This document shows, piece by piece, positions 1 through 8,666 of a stretch of 64,000 bases of DNA. The translations under genes and the position numbers were made by a program. The first letter of the stretch is position 1. Each line of letters opens with the position of its first letter. This DNA comes from JABDBL01 sp963845445 (lineage in GTDB: Bacteria > Cyanobacteriota > Vampirovibrionia > Obscuribacterales > Obscuribacteraceae): the NCBI GenBank assembly GCA_963845445.1, contig CAWJSE010000002.1, forward strand, positions 3,355,141 to 3,419,140, given 5' to 3'. A model generated the notes under the pieces. It did no database searches and was not told the DNA's origin. It saw only the letters and a list, made by a program, of their open reading frames with translations.

Positions 1-685
1 TGCCGCCATAGAGAATTGGCATATCGCCAGCGTCAAATTTATGGCCATTGCCTGAATAGCGCGCATATAAAGAGGCTACAGTTTTGCGTATCACAGCGCA
101 AACTCTATTTGCTTCTTTCGCTTCGCAAGTTTTACCTGTGCCAATTGCCCAAACAGGCTCATAAGCAATTGTCACTTGCGAAAATTGAGCGGGGTCGATG
201 TCTGTTAAACCAGCCCCCACTTGTCGCCCTACAACCGCGTCGGTCAAGTCATTCTCGCGCTCGTCAATCATTTCACCCACGCATAAAATTGGCTTTAAAC
301 CATGGGCAAGAGCTGCTTTCAATCTCAAATTAGTAGTGGCATTAGTTTCGCCAAAAAACTGACGTCTTTCAGAATGTCCAATCAGCACATGATCGGCTTT
401 TAAGTCCAAAATCATTAAAGGTGAAATTTCACCTGTGAAAGCGCCCTCGTTATGCCAATCCATATTTTGAGCGCCTAATTTAATTGATGTTCCTTTGAGT
501 TTAGGACCAACACTTGCCAGACTTGTAAAGGGAGGAAATAAAACCATTTCTGGCAGATTTTTATCATCAGCAGACATGCTTTTTACTCCAGCCGAAATTT
601 CATCAGCCAACGCAGCAGCTTCCTTACTTGTCTTATTCATTTTCCAATTGCCAGCAATTATGACCCGGCGTTGGGCATTTTTCAC
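1..685 (-). CDS. tpiA: Triosephosphate isomerase, 3' end cut by window edge
   Basis: Interconverts dihydroxyacetone phosphate and glyceraldehyde 3-phosphate in cytoplasmic glycolysis and gluconeogenesis. The minus-strand frame is open from a GTG at 683-685 to base 1, giving 228 residues. The family is usually about 250, so only the last 20 or so are missing. The N-terminal AGNWKMN motif (catalytic Lys15), LIGHSERR (electrophilic His104) and AYEPVWAIGTGKT (catalytic Glu176) are intact. AAGGAG lies 7 bases before the GTG, which decides the start. The identity is certain and no frame defect is visible. The downstream neighbour lies outside the window. Confidence 0.95.
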   Translation of the reverse strand, partial: MKNAQRRVIIAGNWKMNKTSKEAAALADEISAGVKSMSADDKNLPEMVLFPPFTSLASVGPKLKGTSIKLGAQNMDWHNEGAFTGEISPLMILDLKADHVLIGHSERRQFFGETNATTNLRLKAALAHGLKPILCVGEMIDERENDLTDAVVGRQVGAGLTDIDPAQFSQVTIAYEPVWAIGTGKTCEAKEANRVCAVIRKTVASLYARYSGNGHKFDAGDMPILYGG

Positions 686-1287
<602 letters not shown>

Positions 1288-1851
1288 ATGACAATGGTCA
1301 AAATGACGGGTACCAGTTACCAAACCCTGCAGGACCTGCGGGGGAAGATTGACCTAGCCATGATCGTCGTACAGCAGCGGCTGGCGGACGCCATGGGCTA
1401 CCTCCTTCTGAGCATTCAGCAGGCATTTACAAGGCCCAACGCCGACTTCGGAGCTCGGCTGGCGAACGCTCAAGGCATTCTGAAAAGTGTGCGCCTACGC
1501 GCCATCGCGCAGATAGTGCGTTCCGTCGATGGCTTTGGGGGTAAACTGGAGACGCAGGTGGACCCCGGTATCCTCCGGCAGGCCATTTTTGAGACCAGAG
1601 AGGAACTCCTGCGTCTGAGCGGCATTCTGGAGAGCGCACTTGCTGCCAACACAACCAGCTGTCCTAGGGCGTCCCTTAGTGGTGCGGAAGAGATTATCGT
1701 ACTCGTGCATCGCATCGCCGGATACCTGGATGAGATGAAGGCTACTGTTTCATCCGGACCGGTGCTCTCACACCCAAGCCATGAAGAAAAGCGCATTCCG
1801 CCCTTGCCGGCCGACATTATTCGGACCGTAAGGACCAGCAAGGACCATTAA
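1288..1851 (+). CDS. Hypothetical all-helical protein, GC-rich cassette
   Basis: Unrecognised protein of 187 residues. I chose the ATG at 1288 because AGGAG stands just before it and because any longer reading would translate the hexamer repeat as a Thr-Leu run. The sequence is rich in Ala, Leu, Arg and Gln and looks wholly helical (segments near residues 15-45, 60-85 and 100-125), with a Pro- and Ser-rich tail. No signal peptide or membrane span is seen. Its base composition is far more GC-rich than the tpiA and ribD genes on either side. A hairpin that looks like a terminator follows. Function unknown. Confidence 0.6.
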   Translation: MTMVKMTGTSYQTLQDLRGKIDLAMIVVQQRLADAMGYLLLSIQQAFTRPNADFGARLANAQGILKSVRLRAIAQIVRSVDGFGGKLETQVDPGILRQAIFETREELLRLSGILESALAANTTSCPRASLSGAEEIIVLVHRIAGYLDEMKATVSSGPVLSHPSHEEKRIPPLPADIIRTVRTSKDH

Positions 1852-1879
1852 ACGAAGGGGGCCCATAGGAGATCAGCCC

Positions 1880-1925
1880 GGGAAGGGGATCGATGTCGAT
1901 TCTCTTCCCATTTCTTCTATTTCTG
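1880..1925 (+). terminator. Probable intrinsic terminator of the GC-rich orphan
   Basis: Inverted repeat GGGAAG (1880-1885) with CTTCCC (1904-1909), with further inner pairing and a short loop, followed by a T-rich stretch. The stem has some G-U pairs. It also lies at the 3' end of the convergent ribD operon. Confidence 0.5.
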
Positions 1926-1983
1926 GCTTCTTAAGCGAAGTCGCGATGCCTATATCAACGTGCCAATAAATACTAAACCTAGA

Positions 1984-2430
1984 TCAAAACAAGTGTTTGT
2001 TGATTTCTTTAAAAGCTGCTTCTAGTTCTTCTATTTTTTTTACTATTATCCCAGCCTCTTTAAGCTTCTTCTCGCCCTGACAATTAACGAAAAGAGGAGG
2101 CTCGCTCATGGCATAAAATACCTGCGCGATGCCATTTTCGATTAGCAATGACGCACAATCTTTTCCGCCTGATTTACGGATACTACAAGGTTCTAGCGAT
2201 GAATACATTGTGGTGCCTCGCACTAATAAGCCTTTATCTTGTGCCTTTTTTATTGCTGCAGCTTCTGCATGCCAACCCTCGCCAAGTTCAAGAGTAAAGC
2301 CGGTTGAAAGCACATGCCCCTGAATGTTAACCAGTACCGCTCCTACGCGATAACAATTGGGACTAGCTGGAGCATTTCTAGATATTTCAAGAGCATGCCG
2401 CATAAAATCGAGGTCTGTAGGATTAGCCAT
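1984..2430 (-). CDS. ribD: Riboflavin-specific deaminase (RibD N-terminal domain as a separate protein)
   Basis: Zinc-dependent deaminase that converts the diaminopyrimidine intermediate to the aminouracil form in riboflavin synthesis. At 148 residues it is only the deaminase half of the usual two-domain RibD. Zinc and catalytic residues are visible: HAE at 54-56 and the two cysteines of the PCS...KDC pair at about 82 and 92, with SLEPCS typical of the family. It starts 12 bases after the stop of the reductase gene on the same strand, so the two are probably co-transcribed and together replace the fused enzyme. An alternative is a general CMP/dCMP-type deaminase, but the neighbour makes RibD likely. 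Confidence 0.88.
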   Translation of the reverse strand: MANPTDLDFMRHALEISRNAPASPNCYRVGAVLVNIQGHVLSTGFTLELGEGWHAEAAAIKKAQDKGLLVRGTTMYSSLEPCSIRKSGGKDCASLLIENGIAQVFYAMSEPPLFVNCQGEKKLKEAGIIVKKIEELEAAFKEINKHLF

Positions 2431-2442
2431 GTCTATGCCCTA

Positions 2443-3123
2443 TTAATTTCCTGCGTAGCTATCATTGACTATATCTAATACTGCCATATTGCCAATATTG
2501 CGAACTGAAGCAATTCGCAATCTATTTTTATCAATATTTTTGAATACAGCATCATTTACAAGTGATGGCGCTTTACTGTTGCCTACAAAAAATGGACTAA
2601 TAGCTAAACGTAAACGATGAAACACACCTTGCGATAAAAACATGGTTAACACAGATGTTCCGCCCTCTACAAACAGTGATTTAACGCCAAATTTTTCTAA
2701 AGTAGCTACAATACCAGCTGCATTCATTTCTTTTACCATTATCATTTTTGCCGTATAGGCAAGATCTTTGTTAATACTAATGGTGCTATGCATCGGACAC
2801 AATATAATTTTTTCTCCACTACCCCGAGTAAAAAAATCGGAGCTAGCCTCTAAATTGCCACTGCGCGTGAGAGTAACCTTGATTGGGTCAGGAGGCTGCC
2901 CGCGCAATTCTCTTTCTGTAATTAATTCGGGCAAATGGCACGACAAAGACGGATTATCTTTGCGTACAGTATTGGCACCGACTAAAATTGCATCGCATAA
3001 GGCGCGATAAGAGTACATGTCTTGCAAGTCTTCATCGCTAGATAAACGTAGACGCTGGGCTGAGTCGCCGCCAGCTATATGTCCATCTAATGACATCGCA
3101 GCCGATATTTGGATAAGTTTCAT
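2443..3123 (-). CDS. RibD C-terminal type pyrimidine reductase
   Basis: NADPH-dependent reductase of riboflavin biosynthesis, of the DHFR-like RibD C-terminal or archaeal RIB7 type, 226 residues. The start MKLIQISAAMSLDGHIAG at 3123 matches the family N-terminus, so the 18 residues encoded further upstream are probably not translated. VGANTVRKDNPSL and the later FVEGGTSVL (the family G-G dinucleotide-binding motif) are seen. It sits first in a two-gene operon with the deaminase downstream, so the pathway step pair is encoded as two proteins. No strong Shine-Dalgarno site precedes the chosen ATG. Confidence 0.85.
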   Translation of the reverse strand: MKLIQISAAMSLDGHIAGGDSAQRLRLSSDEDLQDMYSYRALCDAILVGANTVRKDNPSLSCHLPELITERELRGQPPDPIKVTLTRSGNLEASSDFFTRGSGEKIILCPMHSTISINKDLAYTAKMIMVKEMNAAGIVATLEKFGVKSLFVEGGTSVLTMFLSQGVFHRLRLAISPFFVGNSKAPSLVNDAVFKNIDKNRLRIASVRNIGNMAVLDIVNDSYAGN

Positions 3124-3890
3124 AGTTCTAAAAAAATGCGCCCGCCAAAATAAACGTATTCTTTGAAAGAGTATCACTGATTCTAAATTATGCCCAAAAA
3201 GCCAAGAAGATAAAAAAGAAAAAATCGCGGCTGTCGAGAACTCTCCGCCCTATCATCTTCTCTGGCTTCAATTCTACTGAAAGACAGAAATTATATTGGT
3301 GCTAAAATTCTCTGCATTTTTGCAGACAGATGACGTGCTCAGTTTAGAAGAAACTTTCTGGTCAATTTAATAGCTCTTGCAGAGCTCGCGCGCCATCCAT
3401 CACAAAATTACTAGGATAAAAGCAGCGATTCTAGCTGTTTTTATCGAAATTAAATTATCTGCTCTCAAATCGAATTTTTGGTACAATGTGCAGGTTTTGA
3501 AACGCTGGCGCGTGCGGCTATTCGAATGCTTGACAATACGAATTGTCATAAACATCACAGCGAAATTATTATATTAATTGCACCGCTTTTAAGTTTATGA
3601 GCTATTTTTTTGGGCACACCTACGATTTGCAAATCGTAGGTTCAAAATCAATTTGTTTATAAATTAAAGCCATATTTTTAGTACACCATTCGAATACTTG
3701 ATAATACGACTTTTCGTCCATACGAAGCCAAAATTCTCATGTTAAATACTAGCACTTTTCCGGTTTAAAATCATTGCTTTGGGTACGGTAATACGAAGTT
3801 AAATAAGGGTTTGTGTACAAGCTGCTGTGCCATCGGCTGGTCTGATTTATAATTTCAAGATTCGCAGCAAAGAAACCGGAGCGCAGAGCC
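3124..3890. other. AT-rich intergenic region between ribD pair and lipA
   Basis: No supportable gene. It holds a perfect 22-base palindrome at 3619-3640 and two related strings of about 28 bases (near 3521 and 3689), both beginning TTCGAAT and containing CTTGA(C/T)AATACGA. Some of this must be the lipA upstream region, but I could not pick a promoter with confidence. Confidence 0.5.
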
Positions 3891-4790
3891 ATGAATAACC
3901 CGTTGACGGCCAATCGGGCCATAAAGCCCAAAGAAAGATTGCCTGAATGGGCGCGTCGTTCAGTACTAAATACAGAACAGAACAGACAAGTAAGGGGCAT
4001 TCTAAAAGAGCAGCGTTTAAACACCATTTGTGAAAGCGGTCGCTGTCCCAATAAAGGAGAGTGTTGGGCCGCAGGGACAGCCACTTTTATGCTTATGGGT
4101 GAGTTGTGCACTCGCACTTGTAGATTTTGTGCTGTCAATAAAGGTATGCCTGGACCATTAGATCCGCAAGAGCCGCATCGCGTAGCAAAAGCCTGCGCAG
4201 ATATGAATTTAAAGCATGTGGTTTTAACCTCAGTAAATCGTGATGACTTGCCAGATCAGGGCGCCAGCCATTTTGCTGCCACTATATTGGCATTAAAGCA
4301 GGCTATTGCCAATGTTACAGTAGAAGTGCTGACACCTGATTTTCAGGGTCGTATAGATTGTTTAGAAATTGTTTTAGCCGCCAGTCCAGCTGTTTTCAAT
4401 CATAATCTTGAGACTGTGCCGCGTCTTTATAAGCAGGTAAGACCAGGTTCTAAATACAAACGTTCATTGCAAGTATTAGCCAATGCTAAGCGTTTAGCGC
4501 CAACGGTGCCCACCAAATCTGGCATAATGCTCGGTCTGGGTGAGCAAAAAGAAGAAATAGCAGAAGTATTGCGCGATTTGCGCGCCCATAATTGTGACAT
4601 TTTGACTCTAGGCCAATATTTAAGACCAAGCCTGGATCAATTGCCAGTAGATCGCTATATACCTGAAGAAGAATTTGAAAATTGGGCGCAAGTAGCTAAT
4701 AGTCTGGGCTTTAGTAAAGTGCACTCTGGTCCATTGGTGCGTAGCTCTTATCATGCCGCAGAATTTGCTGATACAGTATTAACACCCTGA
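3891..4790 (+). CDS. lipA: Lipoyl synthase
   Basis: Radical-SAM enzyme that inserts two sulfurs into octanoyl groups on lipoyl domains of 2-oxoacid dehydrogenases and the glycine cleavage system. 299 residues, normal length. The auxiliary cluster cysteines are in CESGRCPNKGEC (47, 52, 58) and the SAM cluster in CTRTCRFC (73, 77, 80). The C-terminal RSSY motif carrying the auxiliary-cluster serine is present at about 284. The ATG at 3891 has a weak GGAG upstream. It stands alone, with a TPR protein gene 88-103 bases downstream depending on which start that gene uses. No lipB is visible. Confidence 0.96.
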   Translation: MNNPLTANRAIKPKERLPEWARRSVLNTEQNRQVRGILKEQRLNTICESGRCPNKGECWAAGTATFMLMGELCTRTCRFCAVNKGMPGPLDPQEPHRVAKACADMNLKHVVLTSVNRDDLPDQGASHFAATILALKQAIANVTVEVLTPDFQGRIDCLEIVLAASPAVFNHNLETVPRLYKQVRPGSKYKRSLQVLANAKRLAPTVPTKSGIMLGLGEQKEEIAEVLRDLRAHNCDILTLGQYLRPSLDQLPVDRYIPEEEFENWAQVANSLGFSKVHSGPLVRSSYHAAEFADTVLTP

Positions 4791-4878
4791 ACTTAGTGCT
4801 TAGAGTTAAAATAGCCAGTGAGCTAGCCATAGCAAACAGGTATGTCTAGATAGTCGAAGAGTAAAAAGGCAGGTTCAA

Positions 4879-6330
4879 TTGGTGGATTTGGTTATGGCAG
4901 ACGATAAAATAGATGACGCCCATCAAAGTGAAAGCACTGATGATGTATCAAAAAATGCCCTTCTTGCTCAGGCAAAAAAACTATTAGACGAAGGAAAAAT
5001 CGAAGACAGCCTTAAGCTTGTCAAAGGCTATTGGTTGGAAAACCCTGATGATGCCGAGGCTGCTGACTTATTTTCTGAACTAATGAAAGAAAGTGGACGT
5101 TCTGAATTATCTAAACGTCTGCACACATTAGCTGAACAATTACCATCAATGTCTCATCCAGTTGATTCGCAATCGCTATCTATGGCCGACTCGCAGCACG
5201 ACGAATTCGATGATGAAGACGAAGATTTAATTGAAAAAGAAAAGCCGCAAGCTGAGCTTGCTCCGCCCGGCGGCAAAGAATTTTTTGAAGCTGGCTATAG
5301 TTTGATTGACGCCCGCCAGCATGAATTGGCAGCCATGTTATTGAATAGAGCCGCCCGTATGGCTCCGGAAGAGCCAACCGTAAATTATGAACTAGGCTTT
5401 GCCCTTATGTCCATGAAACGCTTTGAGCAAGCAATTCCGCACTTAGAACAAGCGCTAGATCAAGCGGCAGATTTCGACACTTTGTTGAATCTATTGGTTT
5501 GCTACACATTAACCAGGCAGCTGGGCAAAGCTCATGGCATGCTGGCAAAAATGAATAGTGTCTCCCTCGATGCCGAGCAAAAAAAAGAAGTTTCGCACCG
5601 TCTTTCGGTATTAAGACGTTTGGAAACTTTGCGCAGTAAAGCTAAGCTTAATACTCGCGATTGGCTATTTGCCTTATATGGCAGCGTTTTGCTGAGACCA
5701 TCTACCACAGAAGATAAAACAAAAGAAGACTCACACAGCATAGGGCAAATGCTTGCTGTAATGAAAGGAGTTTTGGATGGGCTATCTGCTCTTCCTGAAA
5801 CGATAGAATTCTATGGACCGCAAAGCCGTCCGTTGGCGCAATCGTTAGCAGAATTTTTAGAAATTCCCATTACTAGTTACAAAGGTCCAGATCAGCCTGT
5901 TCAAGCTCTTTTGGTTATGAGCTGGGCATCAGATATAATTGGCCCGCACAAATCATTTATGACTAAAGAAAAGAACCGCAGCATTTTCAGCTACGGTCTT
6001 ACCTGGGATGAAGCACTGCCTGTGGTGCCAGAAATAGTAGGCACTCTGGCGCATGAAGAGCTTATGCCCTGGAATGAAAATAAAGCAGATGGTTCTGCCT
6101 CCCCCAATCTTCAGATTGCTGGCTCTAATCAGAGAAACTTTACCCCTCAAAATGAGAGAGCTTATAAAGCCATTTTGGCAGATGCGCGCGATTTAGAATC
6201 TGATCCCAGAACTATAAAATTTGTGCAAGAAGCTCTAGACTATTACGATAGTAAAAAGCAGCATCTCATGCTCTGCAATCCTGATGCTTTTGGCTTTCGT
6301 CCTGAATATACTGCCGAAGTGGTTGATTAA
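4879..6330 (+). CDS. Tetratricopeptide-repeat protein of unknown role
   Basis: Acidic cytoplasmic-looking protein of up to 483 residues. Translation may start at TTG 4879 (AGGCAGG in front) or at ATG 4894, five codons later; neither site is decisive. Two helical repeat blocks are visible: one near residues 20-65 (LLAQAKKLLDEGKIEDSLKL) and a clear TPR run at about 130-215 (YSLIDARQHELAAMLLNRAARMAP and ALMSMKRFEQAIPHLEQAL), separated by an Asp/Glu-rich linker. The last 200 residues are not recognised. No signal peptide. AT-rich like lipA, and probably native. Confidence 0.75.
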   Translation: MVDLVMADDKIDDAHQSESTDDVSKNALLAQAKKLLDEGKIEDSLKLVKGYWLENPDDAEAADLFSELMKESGRSELSKRLHTLAEQLPSMSHPVDSQSLSMADSQHDEFDDEDEDLIEKEKPQAELAPPGGKEFFEAGYSLIDARQHELAAMLLNRAARMAPEEPTVNYELGFALMSMKRFEQAIPHLEQALDQAADFDTLLNLLVCYTLTRQLGKAHGMLAKMNSVSLDAEQKKEVSHRLSVLRRLETLRSKAKLNTRDWLFALYGSVLLRPSTTEDKTKEDSHSIGQMLAVMKGVLDGLSALPETIEFYGPQSRPLAQSLAEFLEIPITSYKGPDQPVQALLVMSWASDIIGPHKSFMTKEKNRSIFSYGLTWDEALPVVPEIVGTLAHEELMPWNENKADGSASPNLQIAGSNQRNFTPQNERAYKAILADARDLESDPRTIKFVQEALDYYDSKKQHLMLCNPDAFGFRPEYTAEVVD

Positions 6331-6837
6331 AAAGCACCACAAAAGGCAAAGAGCCTGAAAATAGACGATGTTATTATTTGTAGTTAATAGAAAGTGGTGC
6401 TCGCGCTAACTTTAGTAGTTGTAAAGCAGGCATTTAATTTGATTATAGTATAAGCAAATACTAGGTTTAGACTCAAAGTTCAAAAGTACAAATAGTAAGT
6501 CTGTAGCAAAATCCCTATTCAACCGGCTTTGCTGGTTTGCTTGAAAGCTAAAAGCACTACTTGCTTTTGCTAGGGCAAATTTGGCAGTCTTTGTGTATCT
6601 ATGATTTCATTTCCACGGACGGAATTGACCCCCACACCCTAACTTCCCCAAAATGAGAAATACTTGCTGCTTGAGGATAAGCAGGAAGTGGAATCGTGCT
6701 TCGACGATAAGGGCGCTGGGAACAAGAGAAGACCCCTCTTATTCAGCACCCAATACCCGGCGCGGATCGATTCCAGATTGTCTGGATTCAGCCGGTGGGA
6801 TGAGCTAGTGTCTCGAAAATGGAAAAAGGAGACACCC
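6331..6837. other. Intergenic, AT-rich to GC-rich junction
   Basis: The first 270 bases are AT-rich and include a copy of a dispersed motif (6403-6446) that recurs near 54874. From about 6610 the sequence turns GC-rich, marking the left edge of the foreign-looking block. No gene is supported before 6838. Confidence 0.5.
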
Positions 6838-7140
6838 GTGAACTTGTTGAACGCCTTTCTTGATGACCCTCGCAGCAGGACAATCAATCCCATTGTCCTG
6901 CAAGTGGCGAATTTCCTCGCCTTGCAAATCCCGATTCCCAAGGAGAGAAAGTCGAAAGAGCCCACCAGGAGGGCTCGCTGGATCGAAGAGTTCCTGGCCG
7001 CCTATACCGACTTGCCGGACGGTGGACTCCCTCAATTGGAGGGCCTTCTTCTTCTGGCTCATCAATCACGTCATCAAGACGCTGGCGTTGCCGGATCGGC
7101 CCTGACAAGGATGCCTTCGGCTTCGCTCTCAACTCTCTGA
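6838..7140 (+). CDS. Hypothetical protein, GC-rich array, C-terminus probably frameshifted
   Basis: The GTG at 6838 follows AAGGAG by 8 bases. The first 70 residues read well (NPIVLQVANFLALQIPIPKE, then WIEEFLAAYTDLPDG). After about 7035 the most protein-like reading moves to the +1 frame (WRAFFFWLINHVIKTLALPD) and then to the third frame, so the annotated C-terminus is doubtful and the true product may be longer. No family recognised. It is the first gene of a codirectional run of small GC-rich genes ending at the terminator near 8265. Confidence 0.45.
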   Translation: MNLLNAFLDDPRSRTINPIVLQVANFLALQIPIPKERKSKEPTRRARWIEEFLAAYTDLPDGGLPQLEGLLLLAHQSRHQDAGVAGSALTRMPSASLSTL

Positions 7141-7152
7141 GCAACGAAACGG

Positions 7153-7293
7153 ATGGTGTGGCTGAGTCAGTCCTGGTGCGGCGGGTTCTTCGGCACTCGC
7201 CTAGGAATTGCCCGGGCTGGTGCGCCTACCGCGTTTGTCTCCGCCACCAGGGTCAGCAGGCCAGACTGGCAGTGCTTTATGCCGGAAAGTTGA
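7153..7293 (+). CDS. Possible small protein in GC-rich array
   Basis: 46 codons from ATG 7153, containing GGFFGTRLGIARAG. It ends in TGATG, so its stop overlaps the start of the next small frame by one base, as in translational coupling. No strong ribosome site. It may instead be the C-terminal part of the gene starting at 6838 if frameshifts lie between. Function unknown. Confidence 0.3.
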   Translation: MVWLSQSWCGGFFGTRLGIARAGAPTAFVSATRVSRPDWQCFMPES

Positions 7294-7448
7294 TGAACAA
7301 GCCGCCGGTGAAAGCTCGGCGTGACGAACTTGAATCGCGCAGGGCCGGTATTGCGGGTGTGCCTCCATTCGGCTTTCGCTCGCGCGTCAATAGTGAATTC
7401 TTCCATAGCTGCATGCTCCAGTTGATGGAAGTTGCTCGGCCACAGTAA
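7293..7448 (+). CDS. Possible small protein in GC-rich array
   Basis: 51 codons from the ATG overlapping the previous stop (TGATG). Arg-rich, no motif recognised. Supported only by the coupling geometry and its position in a codirectional run. No independent ribosome site. Confidence 0.3.
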   Translation: MNKPPVKARRDELESRRAGIAGVPPFGFRSRVNSEFFHSCMLQLMEVARPQ

Positions 7449-7501
7449 GGCGCGTGTTGCGCCAAGAGCAGTTTTCACTGAACCACTGAAGGAGGTGGTA
7501 G

Positions 7502-7717
7502 ATGACAGGGCTGCCAGCTTTGCTAGAGTGGCTGCAAGCTTTAGCCAGCGTGATCGCGGATTTTTTCCACGACCCAGTCAAATTCATCGGCATGGCAGCC
7601 TCAATTCTAGGGCTCGCCGTCTTGCGTTCTTTCTTCCGCCGTCGCCGCAGGGAACCCTTGCCGACAGTCGATGCAGTCAGTGATGGAGAACACCAACAGC
7701 AGAAGCACCGAGACTAA
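7502..7717 (+). CDS. Small single-span membrane protein
   Basis: 71 residues from ATG 7502. The site AAGGAGGTGG in front is one of the strongest in the window and fixes the start. One hydrophobic helix (about residues 25-43, FHDPVKFIGMAASILGLAVL) is followed at once by an Arg run (FFRRRRREP), predicting a cytoplasmic C-terminus by the positive-inside rule. The tail is polar. Nothing else is recognisable. It lies mid-array between other GC-rich small genes, about 54 bases after the preceding frame. Confidence 0.6.
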   Translation: MTGLPALLEWLQALASVIADFFHDPVKFIGMAASILGLAVLRSFFRRRRREPLPTVDAVSDGEHQQQKHRD

Positions 7718-7855
7718 CACTTTTACCCTGAAAGGGGGAAGGCATGACTTCGTAAAGCGCCGCGGCCGCGTGTGATTGGAGGATTCTGTCCGCGTCGGGT
7801 CCGGCGTGTTGCTGGTTTGCCGACGCGGATGCTTTGGGCTTGCAGGAGGTGAGGA

Positions 7856-8222
7856 ATGGCAAGCGACTCGGGCAATTCGTACCAGACTGAAATCCCATTC
7901 GGTCAGGGCGTTAAAGTCTTTTGCGCAATGGACTGGATCACCACTGTCGCCGTCCTCGATGACGGTAGAATCTGTGCAGAGGACACAGATCAACCAAGCG
8001 GTAAACCACCGCTTAAAATGGCCTGCGGGGTTCAGATCGCAGGAAGCCGTGGAGGGAGTAATCGAGTTGGGCATTGAGCTGACGATCGGTGGTCCTCAGG
8101 CAGTGAGGCGCATGATATGCCGCTTCCTTCGCATCGACCACAGCAGGAGGGTCCTCACTATTGAATTCGACCCAAACTTCTGGTACGGGGCATTATACCC
8201 CGCCGCCTCCTTCGATCTATGA
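7856..8222 (+). CDS. Hypothetical protein, GC-rich array, probable frameshift
   Basis: Starts at ATG 7856 behind GCAGGAGGTGAGGA. The uninterrupted frame ends at 8077 (73 residues), but from about 8040 the other frame reads EAVEGVIELGIELTIGG and ends at 8222, just before a terminator. That reading is more protein-like, so I give the composite extent. A shift near 8040 is needed. The N-terminal part contains VKVFCAMDWITTVAVLDDG, probably beta-rich. No family recognised. Confidence 0.45.
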
Positions 8223-8264
8223 TGACCTCCCCAATACTTTCCCCGGTCATCAAATAGAAGGCTC

Positions 8265-8338
8265 ACGGAGAGGCAGGTCTTGTCCTGTCTCTCCGTCACC
8301 TTCTACACTTTTTGGCATTTTTGTTTTTTTAGAATCTG
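8265..8338 (+). terminator. Intrinsic terminator of the 6.8-8.2 kb array
   Basis: A stem of 12-13 pairs, ACGGAGAGGCAGG (8265-8277) with CCTGTCTCTCCGT (8284-8296), separated by six bases and followed by a T-rich tail to 8338. It also marks the right edge of the GC-rich block, because AT-rich sequence begins at once. Confidence 0.85.
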
Positions 8339-8417
8339 ATTAAATGAAGCCCTATATATTAATTAAATTCCTAAGATCGTACTATAGTATATTAGTGCCA
8401 TAGGAACATTGTGAATT

Positions 8418-8666
8418 ATGTTAGAACAAAATATTTCGGTTAAAGTTATTGGCTCAAACGGACAAATCTCTCTTGGGAAACAATTTGCCGGACAACAAGT
8501 TTTGGTTGAACAACAAGAAGAAGGTGTCTGGTTAATTCGCACTGCCGAAGTAATTCCACACAACGAACTTTGGTTGCATAACCCGACAGCTGTTCAAGAC
8601 CTTATGAATGCTATGAATTGGGCAAAGAAAAATCCACTGGCAAAAAATAGTCAAAGTAAGGAATGA
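8418..8666 (+). CDS. AbrB/VapB-like antitoxin family protein
   Basis: 82 residues from ATG 8418. The N-terminal half (VKVIGSNGQISLGKQFAGQQVLVE) resembles the swapped-hairpin DNA-binding fold of AbrB, MazE and VapB-type antitoxins. The C-terminal half is a short helix-rich tail (TAVQDLMNAMNWAKKNP), where such proteins bind a toxin. No toxin gene follows: its stop directly abuts the convergent LysM gene. It may be an orphan antitoxin or act with a toxin elsewhere. AT-rich composition, unlike the array just upstream. Confidence 0.6.
   Translation: MLEQNISVKVIGSNGQISLGKQFAGQQVLVEQQEEGVWLIRTAEVIPHNELWLHNPTAVQDLMNAMNWAKKNPLAKNSQSKE

Noticed and set aside
3619..3640. Perfect 22-base palindrome centred on TGCA that resembles a tRNA-Cys anticodon arm followed by GGTTCAAAATC
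   Set aside because: No acceptor stem, D-arm or proper T-stem can be formed around it. Kept only as a palindrome.
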